NCBI RefSeq assembly: GCF_016746085.1
Contig: NZ_JAERTZ010000002.1
Span: forward strand, 1-64,000
DNA length: 64,000 bases
DNA from: Zobellella iuensis
Lineage (GTDB): Bacteria > Pseudomonadota > Gammaproteobacteria > Enterobacterales > Aeromonadaceae
Reading direction: 5' to 3'
Shown here piece after piece: positions 17,230 to 27,324 of this stretch (position 1 is its first letter; the number at the start of each line of letters is the position of its first letter). The notes below the pieces were generated by a model, which did not search any database, had not been told where the DNA came from, and worked only from the letters and a program-made list of their open reading frames with translations. Both the position numbers and the translations under genes were made by a program.

Positions 17230-18144
17230 TTATAGCAGGGACAACATGGCATCCCGGGGAGCGATGGCGCCGGGATGCTGGATAACGATGCCGGCCATTT
17301 CATGGCCCAGCCGGGCGGCGACGGCCGGCGCTTCACCCGCGAGGCGGGCCGCCAGGTAACCGGCGGCGAAGGAATCGCCGGCGGCGCAGGTGTCCAGTAC
17401 CGAGTCGACCGGTGCCGGGGCCTGTGAAAAACGCGCCTCATCGAGGGCGATGAGACAGGGGGCGGCGCCCCGCTTGAGCACCAGCTCCCGGCAGCCGGCC
17501 CCCTGCCAGCGCGCGAGCAGGGCGTCGGTGGTTTCAGCGGGATAGAGGGCCTGCTCGTCTTCTTCGGTCAGCAGGGCCAGGGTGACCAGGGGTGCCAGCC
17601 GGTCGTGCCAGTGCCGGGCCTCGCCGGCCGGCCACAGCCGGGGCCGGTAGTTGTTGTCGAAGATCACCGCCATGCCGCGCTCCCGGGCCTGCCGGGCGCA
17701 GGCCAGCAGGCGCTCGCGGCCGGCGGGTGGCAGTATGGCCAGGCTGATGCCGCTCAGGTAGAAGGCATCCCAGTGATCCCGGGCCAGGCTCTGCTCCAGC
17801 GGGGTGTCCGGGCCGGCGAAGTAGCCGCGCACCGGGCTGTTGGCGCGCCAGTAGTGGAAGTGGCGCTCCCCGTCGGGGCCGGTGGTGACCAGGTAGAGCC
17901 CGGGGGTGCCCCCGGACCGGCGCTCGACCCAGCGGCAATCGATGCCTTCCTCCCGCCAGGCGCGGAGCAGCCCGGCGCTGAGTTCGTCGTCGCCGAGGGC
18001 GGTGGCATAGGCCACCCGGTGACCGTGGCGGGGGCCGAGCCGGGCCAGGTACAGGCAGGTATTGAGGGTATCGCCGCCGAAGCGCAGCGCCAGCGGCGTG
18101 CCGGAAATCTCCAGCATGCATTCGCCGAAACCGATGATGTTCAT
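17230..18144 (-). CDS. kdgK: 2-keto-3-deoxygluconate kinase (PfkB family)
   Basis: The 304-aa sugar kinase has the N-terminal PfkB segment IGFGECMLEIS, FGGDTLNTCLYLARLG and the C-terminal catalytic motif DTCAAGDSFAAGYLAARL, where the second Asp is the base. It phosphorylates 2-keto-3-deoxy-D-gluconate with ATP, and the next gene cleaves the product. This pairing supports the assignment. GGAGACCCCT precedes the ATG. The upstream symporter gene is 34 nt away. Confidence 0.9.
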   Translation of the reverse strand: MNIIGFGECMLEISGTPLALRFGGDTLNTCLYLARLGPRHGHRVAYATALGDDELSAGLLRAWREEGIDCRWVERRSGGTPGLYLVTTGPDGERHFHYWRANSPVRGYFAGPDTPLEQSLARDHWDAFYLSGISLAILPPAGRERLLACARQARERGMAVIFDNNYRPRLWPAGEARHWHDRLAPLVTLALLTEEDEQALYPAETTDALLARWQGAGCRELVLKRGAAPCLIALDEARFSQAPAPVDSVLDTCAAGDSFAAGYLAARLAGEAPAVAARLGHEMAGIVIQHPGAIAPRDAMLSLL

Positions 18145-18178
18145 AGGGGTCTCCAGGCGGCCGCAGCCGCCTTTTCAA

Positions 18179-19672
18179 TCAGGCCGTCTTGGTGGTGCCG
18201 TTCTTGGGCGCCGGGCGCAGACCGGCGGTTTCCATCTGTTCCCGTTCTTCGGTCAGCAGGCGCAGGGCTTCCTCGGGGCTGACCTTGTTGGCCGGGGTGA
18301 GCAGGCTGATCACCGTTCCGGACAGGGCCGCCACCAGCACCGAGGGGATGCAGGGGTTGCCCCAGTAGGCGTTCCAGTCGGCATTGAGGATCACCGCGAA
18401 GGCGGCGACGGAGGCGCCGACCAGGGTGGCGATGGCTCCCTGCCAGTTGTAGCGCCGCCAGTAGCGGCCGAGCAGGGCGCAGACGAACATGCCCGACATC
18501 ACGGTGGAGATCATCCGGGTGATGTAGGTGATGATGTCGTTGGAGGTCAGGGCAAAGGCCAGCGCCAGGCCGATCACCGCGATCAGGGCGATGCGGGAAT
18601 AGGCGATGGTTTTTTCCTCCGCCGGCATGCGGCCGGTCACCAGTATGTAGAGATCGCGCAGCATGATCGACACTCCGGCGATGGCGTCCGAGCTGGCGGA
18701 GGACATGGTGGCCGACAGGCCGGCGATCAGCACCACCAGGGCCAGGCCGGCGGGCAACACGGTGGCGGCCACGAAGGGGAAGGCGAAGTTGTTGTTGTCC
18801 AGCCCCGGATCGATGACGTGGGCGGCCATGCCGATGATGGCGGGCAGGGCGGCGAAGAACAGGTAGAGCACCCCGGAGATCACGAAGGAACGGCGCACCG
18901 TGCCCACGTCCTTGCCGGAATAGATGCGCTGGCGGAAGGAGGGCGTGGCCAGCACGCCCACCCCGACCACCACGGCCAGCGACAGGGCGGGCAGCGCGCC
19001 CAGCTTGTCCACCGCGAAGGGCGTCAGCACGGCGGGATCCAGGCCCTGGTGGAGGTTGTCCCAGCCGCCGATATAATGCACGGCGCCCAGGGCCATCAGG
19101 ATAAAGCCGAAAAACAGCACCACCGCCTGAATGGTGTCGGTCCAGACCACGGCGGTGTAGCCGCCGATCACCACATAGATGGTGAAGGCCAGGGCGATAA
19201 ACAGCTTGGCCACCGTCATGTCGATGCCCGTGGCCCAGGACAGGTACAGGCTGCCGCCCAGGATATGGGCGCCGAGCCAGCCGATGCAGGCCACGAAGAT
19301 CAGCACCCCCACCAGGTTCTTGACCAGCCGGTTGGCGCCCACGTAGTAGGACAGCTCCTCGCTCATGGTCATGAAGCGCAGCTTGCGCACCGGGGCGAAC
19401 CACCAGGCGGTGAGCAGTATGCCGACGGCGCCGCCGATGCCGTAAAGCATGCCGGCCCAGCCGTTGGCATAGCCGAAGCCCACGGCGCCCATGCTGGAGC
19501 CGGTGCCCACCATGGTGGCGACCGTGGTGCCCAGGGTGAGGAAAAGGGGGAGGGAGCGGCCGCCGAGCAGGAAGTCGGTGCCGGTTCGGTGCCGGCGGGA
19601 AACCCGCCAGCCCAGCCAGATCATGAAGATAACGTAGGCAATGAAGCCGCCCAGAAACAGTGTACTGTCCAT
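18179..19672 (-). CDS. Sodium:solute symporter (SSS family)
   Basis: The 497-aa membrane protein has about 13 hydrophobic helices. The SSS hallmarks are FLLGGRSLPLFLTLGTTVATMVG near the N-terminus, then IGWLGAHILGGSLYLSWATG, VVIGGYTAVVWTDTIQAVVL, and the sodium-site helix AGLSATMSSASSDAIAG. It uses the sodium gradient to import a solute. Its position between ridA and kdgK suggests uptake of the sugar acid degraded by this operon, which I infer to be N-acetyl-D-glucosaminate or D-glucosaminate. Confidence 0.9.
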   Translation of the reverse strand: MDSTLFLGGFIAYVIFMIWLGWRVSRRHRTGTDFLLGGRSLPLFLTLGTTVATMVGTGSSMGAVGFGYANGWAGMLYGIGGAVGILLTAWWFAPVRKLRFMTMSEELSYYVGANRLVKNLVGVLIFVACIGWLGAHILGGSLYLSWATGIDMTVAKLFIALAFTIYVVIGGYTAVVWTDTIQAVVLFFGFILMALGAVHYIGGWDNLHQGLDPAVLTPFAVDKLGALPALSLAVVVGVGVLATPSFRQRIYSGKDVGTVRRSFVISGVLYLFFAALPAIIGMAAHVIDPGLDNNNFAFPFVAATVLPAGLALVVLIAGLSATMSSASSDAIAGVSIMLRDLYILVTGRMPAEEKTIAYSRIALIAVIGLALAFALTSNDIITYITRMISTVMSGMFVCALLGRYWRRYNWQGAIATLVGASVAAFAVILNADWNAYWGNPCIPSVLVAALSGTVISLLTPANKVSPEEALRLLTEEREQMETAGLRPAPKNGTTKTA

Positions 19673-19717
19673 AACACACCTTTTATAATTGCGTCGCTAA
19701 AACATTTGATTGATTTG

Positions 19718-19736
19718 GGCACCGCTCGTCGGTGCC
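19718..19736 (-). promoter_or_regulatory. Intercistronic hairpin between ridA and the symporter gene
   Basis: GGCACCG and CGGTGCC pair around a 5-nt loop in the 100-nt gap between the two minus-strand genes. On the transcribed strand no T tract follows, so it may affect message processing or stability rather than end the transcript. Confidence 0.45.
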
Positions 19737-19772
19737 GCTTTTTTATCCGGCGGCACCCGGCCGCCATCCGCC

Positions 19773-20162
19773 TTATTGGGGCGTCTTGTAACAGGTCAGA
19801 TCCACTTCCACCTTGCAGTCCACCACCAGGTCGGCCACGGCGCAGATGCGGGCGGGGGGATGCTCGCCGAAGTACTCGCGGAACACCTTGTTGAAGGAGG
19901 TGAAGTAGCGGGCATCGGTGAGGATCACCTTGACGTGGACGACGTGCTCCAGGCCGTAACCGGCATCGCGCATGATCTCCAGGCAGTTCTCGATGGCCAG
20001 CCGCGACTGCGACACGATGCCGCCCTCGACCACCTCGCCGTCCTTCATCGGGGTCTGGCCCGACACATACAGCCAGCCGCCGGCTTCCACCGCCCGGGCG
20101 AAGGGCAGGTGCTGCCCGCCGGTGCCGGTGCCGCCTTCGATACCGTAACGCTTGATACTCAT
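19773..20162 (-). CDS. ridA: RidA/YjgF family enamine-imine deaminase
   Basis: The 129-aa protein has the Rid fold signatures FARAVEAGGWLYVSGQTP, RLAIENCLEIMRDAGYGLEHVV and PPARICAVADLVVDCKVEVDL, with the arginine (PPAR) that binds the carboxylate of 2-aminoacrylate-like intermediates. RidA proteins hydrolyse reactive enamine/imine products of PLP dehydratases. A divergent PLP dehydratase gene lies 2.5 kb away, which explains its place here. It overlaps the deacylase stop by 4 bp. Confidence 0.9.
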   Translation of the reverse strand: MSIKRYGIEGGTGTGGQHLPFARAVEAGGWLYVSGQTPMKDGEVVEGGIVSQSRLAIENCLEIMRDAGYGLEHVVHVKVILTDARYFTSFNKVFREYFGEHPPARICAVADLVVDCKVEVDLTCYKTPQ

Positions 20163-21613
20163 TGCTGTTCTCCTCGATGGTGTTTGGGATAAAGGAAACG
20201 ACCCCGCCGCTCGCCGGTGGCCTGGCCCTGGCGGTAGCAGGGGCGGCCGTTGACCAGCACCAGTTCGATGCCGGGGGCCGGGGTGCAGGGGCGTTCAAAG
20301 GTGGCGCCGTCCCGGATCCGTTCGGCATCGAACAGCACCAGATCGGCGAAATAACCGGGCCGGACCAGGCCGCGGTCCACCAGCCCGAAACGGCGGGCGG
20401 ACAGGCCGGTCATCTTGTGCACCGCCTCGCTCAGGGAAAACAGCCGCTGCTCCCGGCAATAGTGGCCCAGCACCCGGGGAAAGGCGCCCCACAGGCGGGG
20501 ATGCGGGTGCGGATCATTGGGCAGGCCGTCGGAGCCGACCATGGTCAGGGGGTGGGCGAGCACCCGGCGCACGTCCTCTTCCGCCATGCAGTGGTACACG
20601 GCGCCGGCGGGCATCAGCCGCTCCGCCGCCTGCAGCAGGGGCAGCTCCCACCCGGCCGCGATCTCGGCCAGGGGTCGGCCGGCCAGCTCCGGATGGGGCT
20701 CCGACCAGGTGATGAAAATCTCGAAATCGGCGGTGACCTGTTTCAGATCCAGGGTCGAGGAGCTGGCGGCGTAGGGATAACAGTCGCAGCCCACCTCCTG
20801 ATGCCGGGCCGCCTGCTCCAAAGCCGCCAGGGTCTGCACCGTCCGGCCCCAATTGCCGGCGCCGGCGCACTTGAGGTGGGAGATGACCACGGGCACCCGG
20901 CCATGGCGGCCGGTGGCGAAGGCTTCTTCCATCGCCTCCAGTATGCCTTCGAACTCGGTGCGCAAATGGGTGGTGTAGAGGGCGCCGTGGGCGGACAGCT
21001 CCTCCACCAGGGCCATCACTTCCTCGCTGGGCGCCGCGTTGGCACTGGCGTAGGCGAGGCCGGAGCTCAGCCCCAGGGCGCCCTGCTCCAGGGCCTGGCG
21101 CAGCTGGGCGCGCATGGCGGCGATCTCCGCCGGGCGGGCCGGGCGGAACAGGTCGTCCATCTGGTTCTGGCGCAGGGCGGTGTGGCCGACCAGGGCGGCC
21201 ACGTTGACCGCCGGCCGGGCCCGGTTGACCGCCGCTATGTAGTGGCCCAGGGTGGGGTAGCGGAAATCTTCCCGCTGGCCCAGCAGGTTCATGGGATCGG
21301 GCGGGTTGCCCTTCAGGGTCACGGGCGCGGCGCTGATGCCGCAGTTGCCGACGATCACCGTGGTCACCCCCTGGCTCAGCTTGGGCAGCATCCCGGGGGT
21401 GCGGATGACATTGGTGTCGTCGTGGGTGTGCACGTCGATAAAGCCCGGTGCCAGCACCAGCCCCCGGCCGTCTATCCGCTGCTCGGCCTCGCCCGGCAGC
21501 CGTTCGCCAACGGCGGCGATGCGCTCGCCCTGGACGGCCACATCGGCAGTCCGGGGCGGGGCGCCGGTGCCGTCTACCAGCGTGGCCTGGGTGAAGATGA
21601 TGTCGTAGTGCAT
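20159..21613 (-). CDS. N-acyl-D-amino-acid deacylase family amidohydrolase
   Basis: The 484-aa protein belongs to the D-aminoacylase branch of the amidohydrolases. Visible are VLAPGFIDVHTHDDTNV, the cysteine and glycine-rich GVTTVIVGNCGISAAPV, EFEGILEAMEEAFATG and VPVVISHLKCAG, the late Asp in MVGSDGLPND, and the C-terminal KMTGLSARRFGLVDRG. These enzymes remove N-acyl groups from D-amino acids. In this operon I infer deacetylation of N-acetyl-D-glucosaminate to D-glucosaminate. The start at 21613 is chosen because AAAGGACG lies before it; a longer start at 21682 would overlap the regulator gene. It overlaps ridA by 4 bp. Confidence 0.85.
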   Translation of the reverse strand: MHYDIIFTQATLVDGTGAPPRTADVAVQGERIAAVGERLPGEAEQRIDGRGLVLAPGFIDVHTHDDTNVIRTPGMLPKLSQGVTTVIVGNCGISAAPVTLKGNPPDPMNLLGQREDFRYPTLGHYIAAVNRARPAVNVAALVGHTALRQNQMDDLFRPARPAEIAAMRAQLRQALEQGALGLSSGLAYASANAAPSEEVMALVEELSAHGALYTTHLRTEFEGILEAMEEAFATGRHGRVPVVISHLKCAGAGNWGRTVQTLAALEQAARHQEVGCDCYPYAASSSTLDLKQVTADFEIFITWSEPHPELAGRPLAEIAAGWELPLLQAAERLMPAGAVYHCMAEEDVRRVLAHPLTMVGSDGLPNDPHPHPRLWGAFPRVLGHYCREQRLFSLSEAVHKMTGLSARRFGLVDRGLVRPGYFADLVLFDAERIRDGATFERPCTPAPGIELVLVNGRPCYRQGQATGERRGRFLYPKHHRGEQQ

Positions 21614-21638
21614 AACCGTCCTTTTCCTTTGTTCCGGC

Positions 21639-22502
21639 TCAGTCGCCGAGGGGTTGTCTGTCGGTGCCGCCCCGGTGGGCATCCAGGGTCAGCTTGAGTC
21701 GCCGCAGCTGATCCCGCACCTGGCGCTTGTGGCCCAAGGCCAGTTCGGTGGCCAGCACATCGAGCAGCGCCATCATGGCGTAGCGCGAAGCGGTGGGCTT
21801 GTAGATAAAGTCCGTTTCCTGGGTGACCAGCCCCAGGGTCAGGTCGGCCACCTTGGCCAGGGGCGAGCCCTTGGGGGTGATGGCGATGACCTTGGCCCCG
21901 TAATGCCTGGCGATGTCCGCCGACTCCACCACCTCGGGGGTAAAGCCGGTCAGCGACAGGGCGACGAACACGTCCTTGGCCGATACCGAGGAAGCCACCA
22001 TGCGGCAGAGCAGGCCGTCGTTGTAGCTGCTCACCACGAAGCCCAGCCGGAACAGGCGATACTGCAGCTCCTGGGCCATGATGGTGGAGCCGCCGCCCAT
22101 GCCCACCACCAGGGTCTGGCGGGCCTGGCTCAGCCAGCTCACCGCCTGCTTGATGGCCGTTTCATCCACCACCTTGCGGTTGAGCTCCAGCACATTCTTG
22201 ATGCCTTCATAGATGCCGTTGATGCCGTCCAGATCCGGCGCCTCGTGGATAAAGCGCTGGCCCACCGCCAGGGACTGGGCCAGGCGCACCTTGAGATCCC
22301 GTACGTCCCGGCAGTCCACCGCCTTGGCGAAGCGGGTGATGGTGGCCTGGCTGACCCCGGCTTCCCGGGCCAGTTCGCCGATGCTGGCCCGGGAGGCGGC
22401 GGCGATGTCATCCAGCATCAGCTGGGCCACCCGCTTCTCGGCCTCGCTCAGTTCCGGAAATTTTTCGGTGATGCGGGACACTATGTCTATCTCGTACGTC
22501 AT
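21639..22502 (-). CDS. MurR/RpiR-family transcriptional regulator
   Basis: The 287-aa protein has an N-terminal RpiR helix-turn-helix (about residues 1-78: FPELSEAEKRVAQLML, SIGELAREAGVSQATITRFAKAV) and a C-terminal SIS sugar-phosphate-binding domain (about 125-255) with VVGMGGGSTIMAQELQ and FVALSLTGFTPEVVESA. RpiR regulators sense phosphorylated sugars, so KDPG or a related sugar acid phosphate is a plausible effector. It heads the minus-strand operon, 25 nt before the deacylase. The start at 22502 gives the usual N-terminus. Confidence 0.9.
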   Translation of the reverse strand: MTYEIDIVSRITEKFPELSEAEKRVAQLMLDDIAAASRASIGELAREAGVSQATITRFAKAVDCRDVRDLKVRLAQSLAVGQRFIHEAPDLDGINGIYEGIKNVLELNRKVVDETAIKQAVSWLSQARQTLVVGMGGGSTIMAQELQYRLFRLGFVVSSYNDGLLCRMVASSVSAKDVFVALSLTGFTPEVVESADIARHYGAKVIAITPKGSPLAKVADLTLGLVTQETDFIYKPTASRYAMMALLDVLATELALGHKRQVRDQLRRLKLTLDAHRGGTDRQPLGD

Positions 22503-22687
22503 CTTGAACCTCGTCAAAATTATTGGTTTTTTTGCTTTCCAAAACAGTGAAAATGCGCACAATTGCATGGGTTGATTATGATATTTTGTACCAAGTTTTC
22601 ATATATCAATTTTAAATTTAATTTAAAAACAATAACTTAATTTGTGTTACTTTTTTTAGTTTAATTATCAATCAGAGGTTTTTGGTT
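22503..22687. promoter_or_regulatory. AT-rich divergent promoter region
   Basis: This 185-bp gap between the rpiR-type gene and the divergent dehydratase gene is far richer in A and T than its surroundings. It includes the palindromic run AAATTTAATTTAAA near 22615-22628. It probably carries both promoters and the RpiR operator, but I cannot fix exact boxes. Confidence 0.5.
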
Positions 22688-23914
22688 ATGAAGTATCAAG
22701 ATGAACGGCTCGGTCGACACAAGGGCGGCGTGCCTTGCGCACGGGGCGACGGGGGTTACCAGGTGCTGGAGGAAGACGCCTGTCTGCCCCTGGCGATGAT
22801 CAAGCTGTCTGCCCTGGAGCAGAACCTGGCCTGGATGCAGCGCTTTATGGCCAGCCAGGGCATGGCCTTCGCCCCGCACGGCAAAACCACCATGAGCCCG
22901 GACCTGTTCCGGCGGCAGCTGGCGGCGGGCGCCTGGGGCATGACGGTGGCCACCCCCCAGCAGGCCTGGGTCGCCCGGGAGGCCGGAGCCGAAAGGATAC
23001 TGATGGCGAACCAGCTGGTGGGGAAAGCCAATATGGCGCTGGTGGCCGAGCTGCTGGAGACCGGAGTCGACTTCTACTGCTGTGTCGACAGTGCCGCCAA
23101 TGCCGTCCGGCTGTCCGAATTCTTCGCCGGGCGCGGGCAACGGCTGCGGGTGCTGGTGGAGCTGGGGGTGCCGGGCGGGCGCTGCGGCTGCCGCTCCCTG
23201 GACGATGCCAAGGCGCTGAGCGAGCGGATCCTGGCGCTGCCGGGCCTGGAATTGGCCGGGGTCGAGTTTTACGAAGGGGTGATCGGCGGTGAGCAGGCGG
23301 AGCCGCGGATCCTGGCGCTGGTGGCGGAGGCGGTCGGGCTGCTCGGCTACCAAGCCGAGCGCAGCCCCCGGCCCCTGCTGATCACCGGTGCCGGCTCGGC
23401 CTGGTACGATCTGGTGGCCAAGGGGCTGGATGCCGCCAAACTGCCGGCAGGCGCCCTGCCGCTGCTGCGCCCGGGCTGCTACCTGACCCACGATCTGGGC
23501 ATCTATGCCGAGGCCCAGCAAGGGGTGATGGCACGCAGTCCGGCGGCCTGCGAGCTGGGCGGCGATCTGGTGTCGGCCCTGGAGCTGGCCGCCTATGTGC
23601 AGTCGCTACCCGAGCCGGGCCAGGCGGTGCTGGGCTTCGGCAAGCGCGACGTGGCCTTCGACGCCGGCCTGCCCGTTCCCCTGGCCCACTATCGGGACGG
23701 CCGCCGGCTGGGAGAGGCGCTGGCCGGTTGGCGGGTGGAGAAGGTGATGGATCAGCACGCCTTTATGACCTTGCCGGCCGATACCGAGGTGCAGGTGGGG
23801 GATGTGGTGCTGTTTGGAACCTCACACCCCTGCCTGACTTTCGACAAGTGGCGCCGGCTGGCGCTGGTGGATGACGATTACCGGATCCTGGAATCCATAG
23901 AAACGCGATTCTGA
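22688..23914 (+). CDS. PLP- and metal-dependent D-amino acid dehydratase (D-serine dehydratase/D-threonine aldolase-like)
   Basis: The 408-aa protein has an alanine-racemase-like N-terminal barrel with the PLP lysine in FAPHGKTTMSPDL and a DSD-type C-terminal domain. The metal ligands are visible as the histidine of DQHAFM and the HPC pair in GTSHPCLTFDKW. Members eliminate ammonia from D-3-hydroxy amino acids. D-glucosaminate dehydratase, which makes KDG, is reported in this fold group (from memory). The neighbours kdgK, eda, ridA and a D-aminoacylase make D-glucosaminate the best substrate guess; D-serine or D-threonine remain possible. The ATG at 22688 follows AGAGG; the gene is divergent from the regulator. 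Confidence 0.85.
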   Translation: MKYQDERLGRHKGGVPCARGDGGYQVLEEDACLPLAMIKLSALEQNLAWMQRFMASQGMAFAPHGKTTMSPDLFRRQLAAGAWGMTVATPQQAWVAREAGAERILMANQLVGKANMALVAELLETGVDFYCCVDSAANAVRLSEFFAGRGQRLRVLVELGVPGGRCGCRSLDDAKALSERILALPGLELAGVEFYEGVIGGEQAEPRILALVAEAVGLLGYQAERSPRPLLITGAGSAWYDLVAKGLDAAKLPAGALPLLRPGCYLTHDLGIYAEAQQGVMARSPAACELGGDLVSALELAAYVQSLPEPGQAVLGFGKRDVAFDAGLPVPLAHYRDGRRLGEALAGWRVEKVMDQHAFMTLPADTEVQVGDVVLFGTSHPCLTFDKWRRLALVDDDYRILESIETRF

Positions 23915-23925
23915 CCCCCTCCACT

Positions 23926-23957
23926 CCGGGCGGTGGGGAGACCGCCGCCCGGCTTTT
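23926..23957 (+). terminator. Intrinsic terminator after the dehydratase gene
   Basis: CCGGGCGG and CCGCCGCCCGG form a GC-rich stem followed by CTTTT. It lies between the convergent dehydratase and recQ genes. Confidence 0.75.
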
Positions 23958-25867
23958 CAACTGGCCAGCAACTGTGCCACTTCCCCGAACCGCTGCCGCT
24001 CCAGGGCGCCGAAGCCGGGCTTGCCCCTGGCCTTGAGCCGGTTGAGCAGGGGCGTGCTGATGCCGCACAGGAAGCAGGCCAGGCTGTGGGCGCTGAGCGG
24101 GGTGCCATCCTCCTGCTGCAGCGCCCGGCACCACTGCTCCAGTTGTGCCGGTGTGGGCAGGGGCGGCAACGCCGGGGCCGGCAGCCGGGCGGGCCGGCCG
24201 GCGCACACCGAGCAGTGGCCGCAACGGACCGGGGCCTGGTGATCGGCGAAATAGCCGGCCAGGCGCCGGCTCAGGCAGTCGTCGCTCTCGAAGAAGTCGA
24301 TCATCTCCTCCAGCCGGCTGAGCTCGCTGCGCTCCTTCTGCCGGAAGAGGGCATGCAGCCGCGCGGCTTCCGCCTCCGGATCGAAGCCGGATTGCAGCAC
24401 CCGGTACACCTCGATCATCTGCTTGCTTTCCAGGCTGATCCAGCCCTGCTGATGCAGGTAGTCGAGGGCGCGGATCACTCGCTGCCGCTCGCCGCCGGCG
24501 CGCTGCCAGATGGCCTCGAAATTCACCTGGCACCAGCTGCGGGCCTGGGGCGAGCCGTCGAATACCTGCCGCAGAAAGGCCTGGCGCTCGCCCTGGAAGG
24601 CGGCGAGGATCTCCTCGCGCGGCCTGAGGAACTTGAAACGATAGTCGGCGAAATAGCTGTATTGCGGCTCGATAATGCCGTCCAGCTCCAGGTACACCAG
24701 CAGCGTCTTGAGCGGCAGCAGGCGGATGTTGGTGGCGTTGGAGAGCCGCAGCGGCATCAGCTCCCACTGGGGGCCGGCCTGCTGTAGCTCACCGAGCAGG
24801 GCGCGGATGGCGGCGGGCTCGGGGGTGTCGCCGTAGACGAAGTTTTCCAGCACATTGAGCCCGGCCCGGTTGCCCAGCAGGGTGCAGGTGGAGGGGTTGC
24901 CATCGCGCCCGGCCCGGCCGATCTCCTGGCTGTAGTTCTCGATGGACTTGGGCAGATCGTAGTGGATCACCCGACGGATATCGGCCTTGTCCACCCCCAT
25001 GCCGAAGGCGATGGTGGCGACGATGCAGGGAACCCGCCCCTGCATGAAATCCTGCTGCAGCTGCTTGCGCAGCTCCTGCTCCAGGCCGGCGTGGTAGGCC
25101 CGGGCGGGGATGCCGGCCGCCGTCAGGCGCTCGGCCAGCTGTTCGGCGCTGTGCTGCAGGGTCACGTAGACGATGGTGGGCGAGCGGGGCTCTGCCGCCA
25201 GCAACTGCTGCAAGGCGGCGGCCTTGTCCGGCTCGTCCACCGGCAGCACCTGCAACTGCAGGTTGGGCCGGTAGAAGCCGGTGATCACCACATTTTCCTG
25301 AGGGATGGCGAACTTTTGCTGCATATCCTCGATAACCCTGGGGGTGGCGGTGGCGGTGAGCAACAGCACCTGGGGAATGGCGAGCTGCTGGCGGTACTGG
25401 GGCAGCTTGAGGTAGTCGGGGCGGAAGTTGTGGCCCCATTCGGAGATGCAGTGGGCCTCGTCCACCACCAGCAGCGACAGCGGCACCCGGCCGATAAACT
25501 GGCGGAAGCGCTCGTTCTTCAGCCGCTCCACCGAGATCATCAGGATCTTGATGCGGCCCTCGCTCACCTCCTGCATCACCCGCCGGGCCTCTTCCCAGCC
25601 CTGGCTGGAGTCGATGCTGGCGGCGGGAATGTTCAGCCGGCGCAGAAAGGCCAGCTGATCCTGCATCAGCGCCAGCAGGGGCGAGATCACCAGGGTCAGG
25701 TGCGGCAGCAGCAGCGCCGGCAACTGGTAGCACAGCGACTTGCCCGAGCCGGTGGGGAAGATGGCCGCCGCCGACCGGCCGGCCAGCAGCTGCTCTATCA
25801 CCTGCTGCTGGCCCGGGCGCAGCGAGGAAAAACCAAAGGTCTGTTGCAGGGTATGGTGCAGGTTCAT
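23957..25867 (-). CDS. recQ: ATP-dependent DNA helicase, RecQ family
   Basis: The 636-aa helicase has the superfamily 2 motifs: FGFSSLRPGQQQVI (motif 0), FPTGSGKSLCYQLP (Walker A), VVDEAHCISEWGHNFRPDY (DEAH and aromatic loop), LTATATPRV, VATIAFGMGVDKADIR and IGRAGRDG. A zinc-binding cluster is at the RCGHCSVCAG segment near residue 560. The C-terminal end (about 590-636) does not show a clear HRDC domain. It acts in DNA repair and recombination and has no evident link to the surrounding catabolic genes. The start at 25867 gives the typical MNLHHTLQQTFGF N-terminus. Confidence 0.93.
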   Translation of the reverse strand: MNLHHTLQQTFGFSSLRPGQQQVIEQLLAGRSAAAIFPTGSGKSLCYQLPALLLPHLTLVISPLLALMQDQLAFLRRLNIPAASIDSSQGWEEARRVMQEVSEGRIKILMISVERLKNERFRQFIGRVPLSLLVVDEAHCISEWGHNFRPDYLKLPQYRQQLAIPQVLLLTATATPRVIEDMQQKFAIPQENVVITGFYRPNLQLQVLPVDEPDKAAALQQLLAAEPRSPTIVYVTLQHSAEQLAERLTAAGIPARAYHAGLEQELRKQLQQDFMQGRVPCIVATIAFGMGVDKADIRRVIHYDLPKSIENYSQEIGRAGRDGNPSTCTLLGNRAGLNVLENFVYGDTPEPAAIRALLGELQQAGPQWELMPLRLSNATNIRLLPLKTLLVYLELDGIIEPQYSYFADYRFKFLRPREEILAAFQGERQAFLRQVFDGSPQARSWCQVNFEAIWQRAGGERQRVIRALDYLHQQGWISLESKQMIEVYRVLQSGFDPEAEAARLHALFRQKERSELSRLEEMIDFFESDDCLSRRLAGYFADHQAPVRCGHCSVCAGRPARLPAPALPPLPTPAQLEQWCRALQQEDGTPLSAHSLACFLCGISTPLLNRLKARGKPGFGALERQRFGEVAQLLAS

Positions 25868-25956
25868 CGAAAGCGGCCTGGGTCGGGAATAATGGCCTAG
25901 TGTGGCGAGCCGGGCCGGCCGGCGCAAGCCGCGGCGGGAATTTCACCCGAATGGGG

Positions 25957-25984
25957 GAATAAAACAGGGGAGACCAGGCTCCCC
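25957..25984 (-). terminator. Intrinsic terminator after pobA
   Basis: On the minus strand GGGGAG and CTCCCC pair around a 6-nt loop and are followed by TGTTTTATT. It ends the pobA transcript. Confidence 0.75.
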
Positions 25985-26010
25985 AAGCGAGTGAACCGGA
26001 CTGATAAGGT

Positions 26011-27293
<1,283 letters not shown>

Positions 27294-27324
27294 AATTGGA
27301 CTTTATTAAATACCGGGAGGGGCG

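Noticed and set aside
18062-19894. A 610-codon open frame on the plus strand
   Set aside because: It lies antisense to the SSS symporter gene, and its translation is rich in Gly, His and Gln repeats typical of shadow frames in GC-rich DNA.
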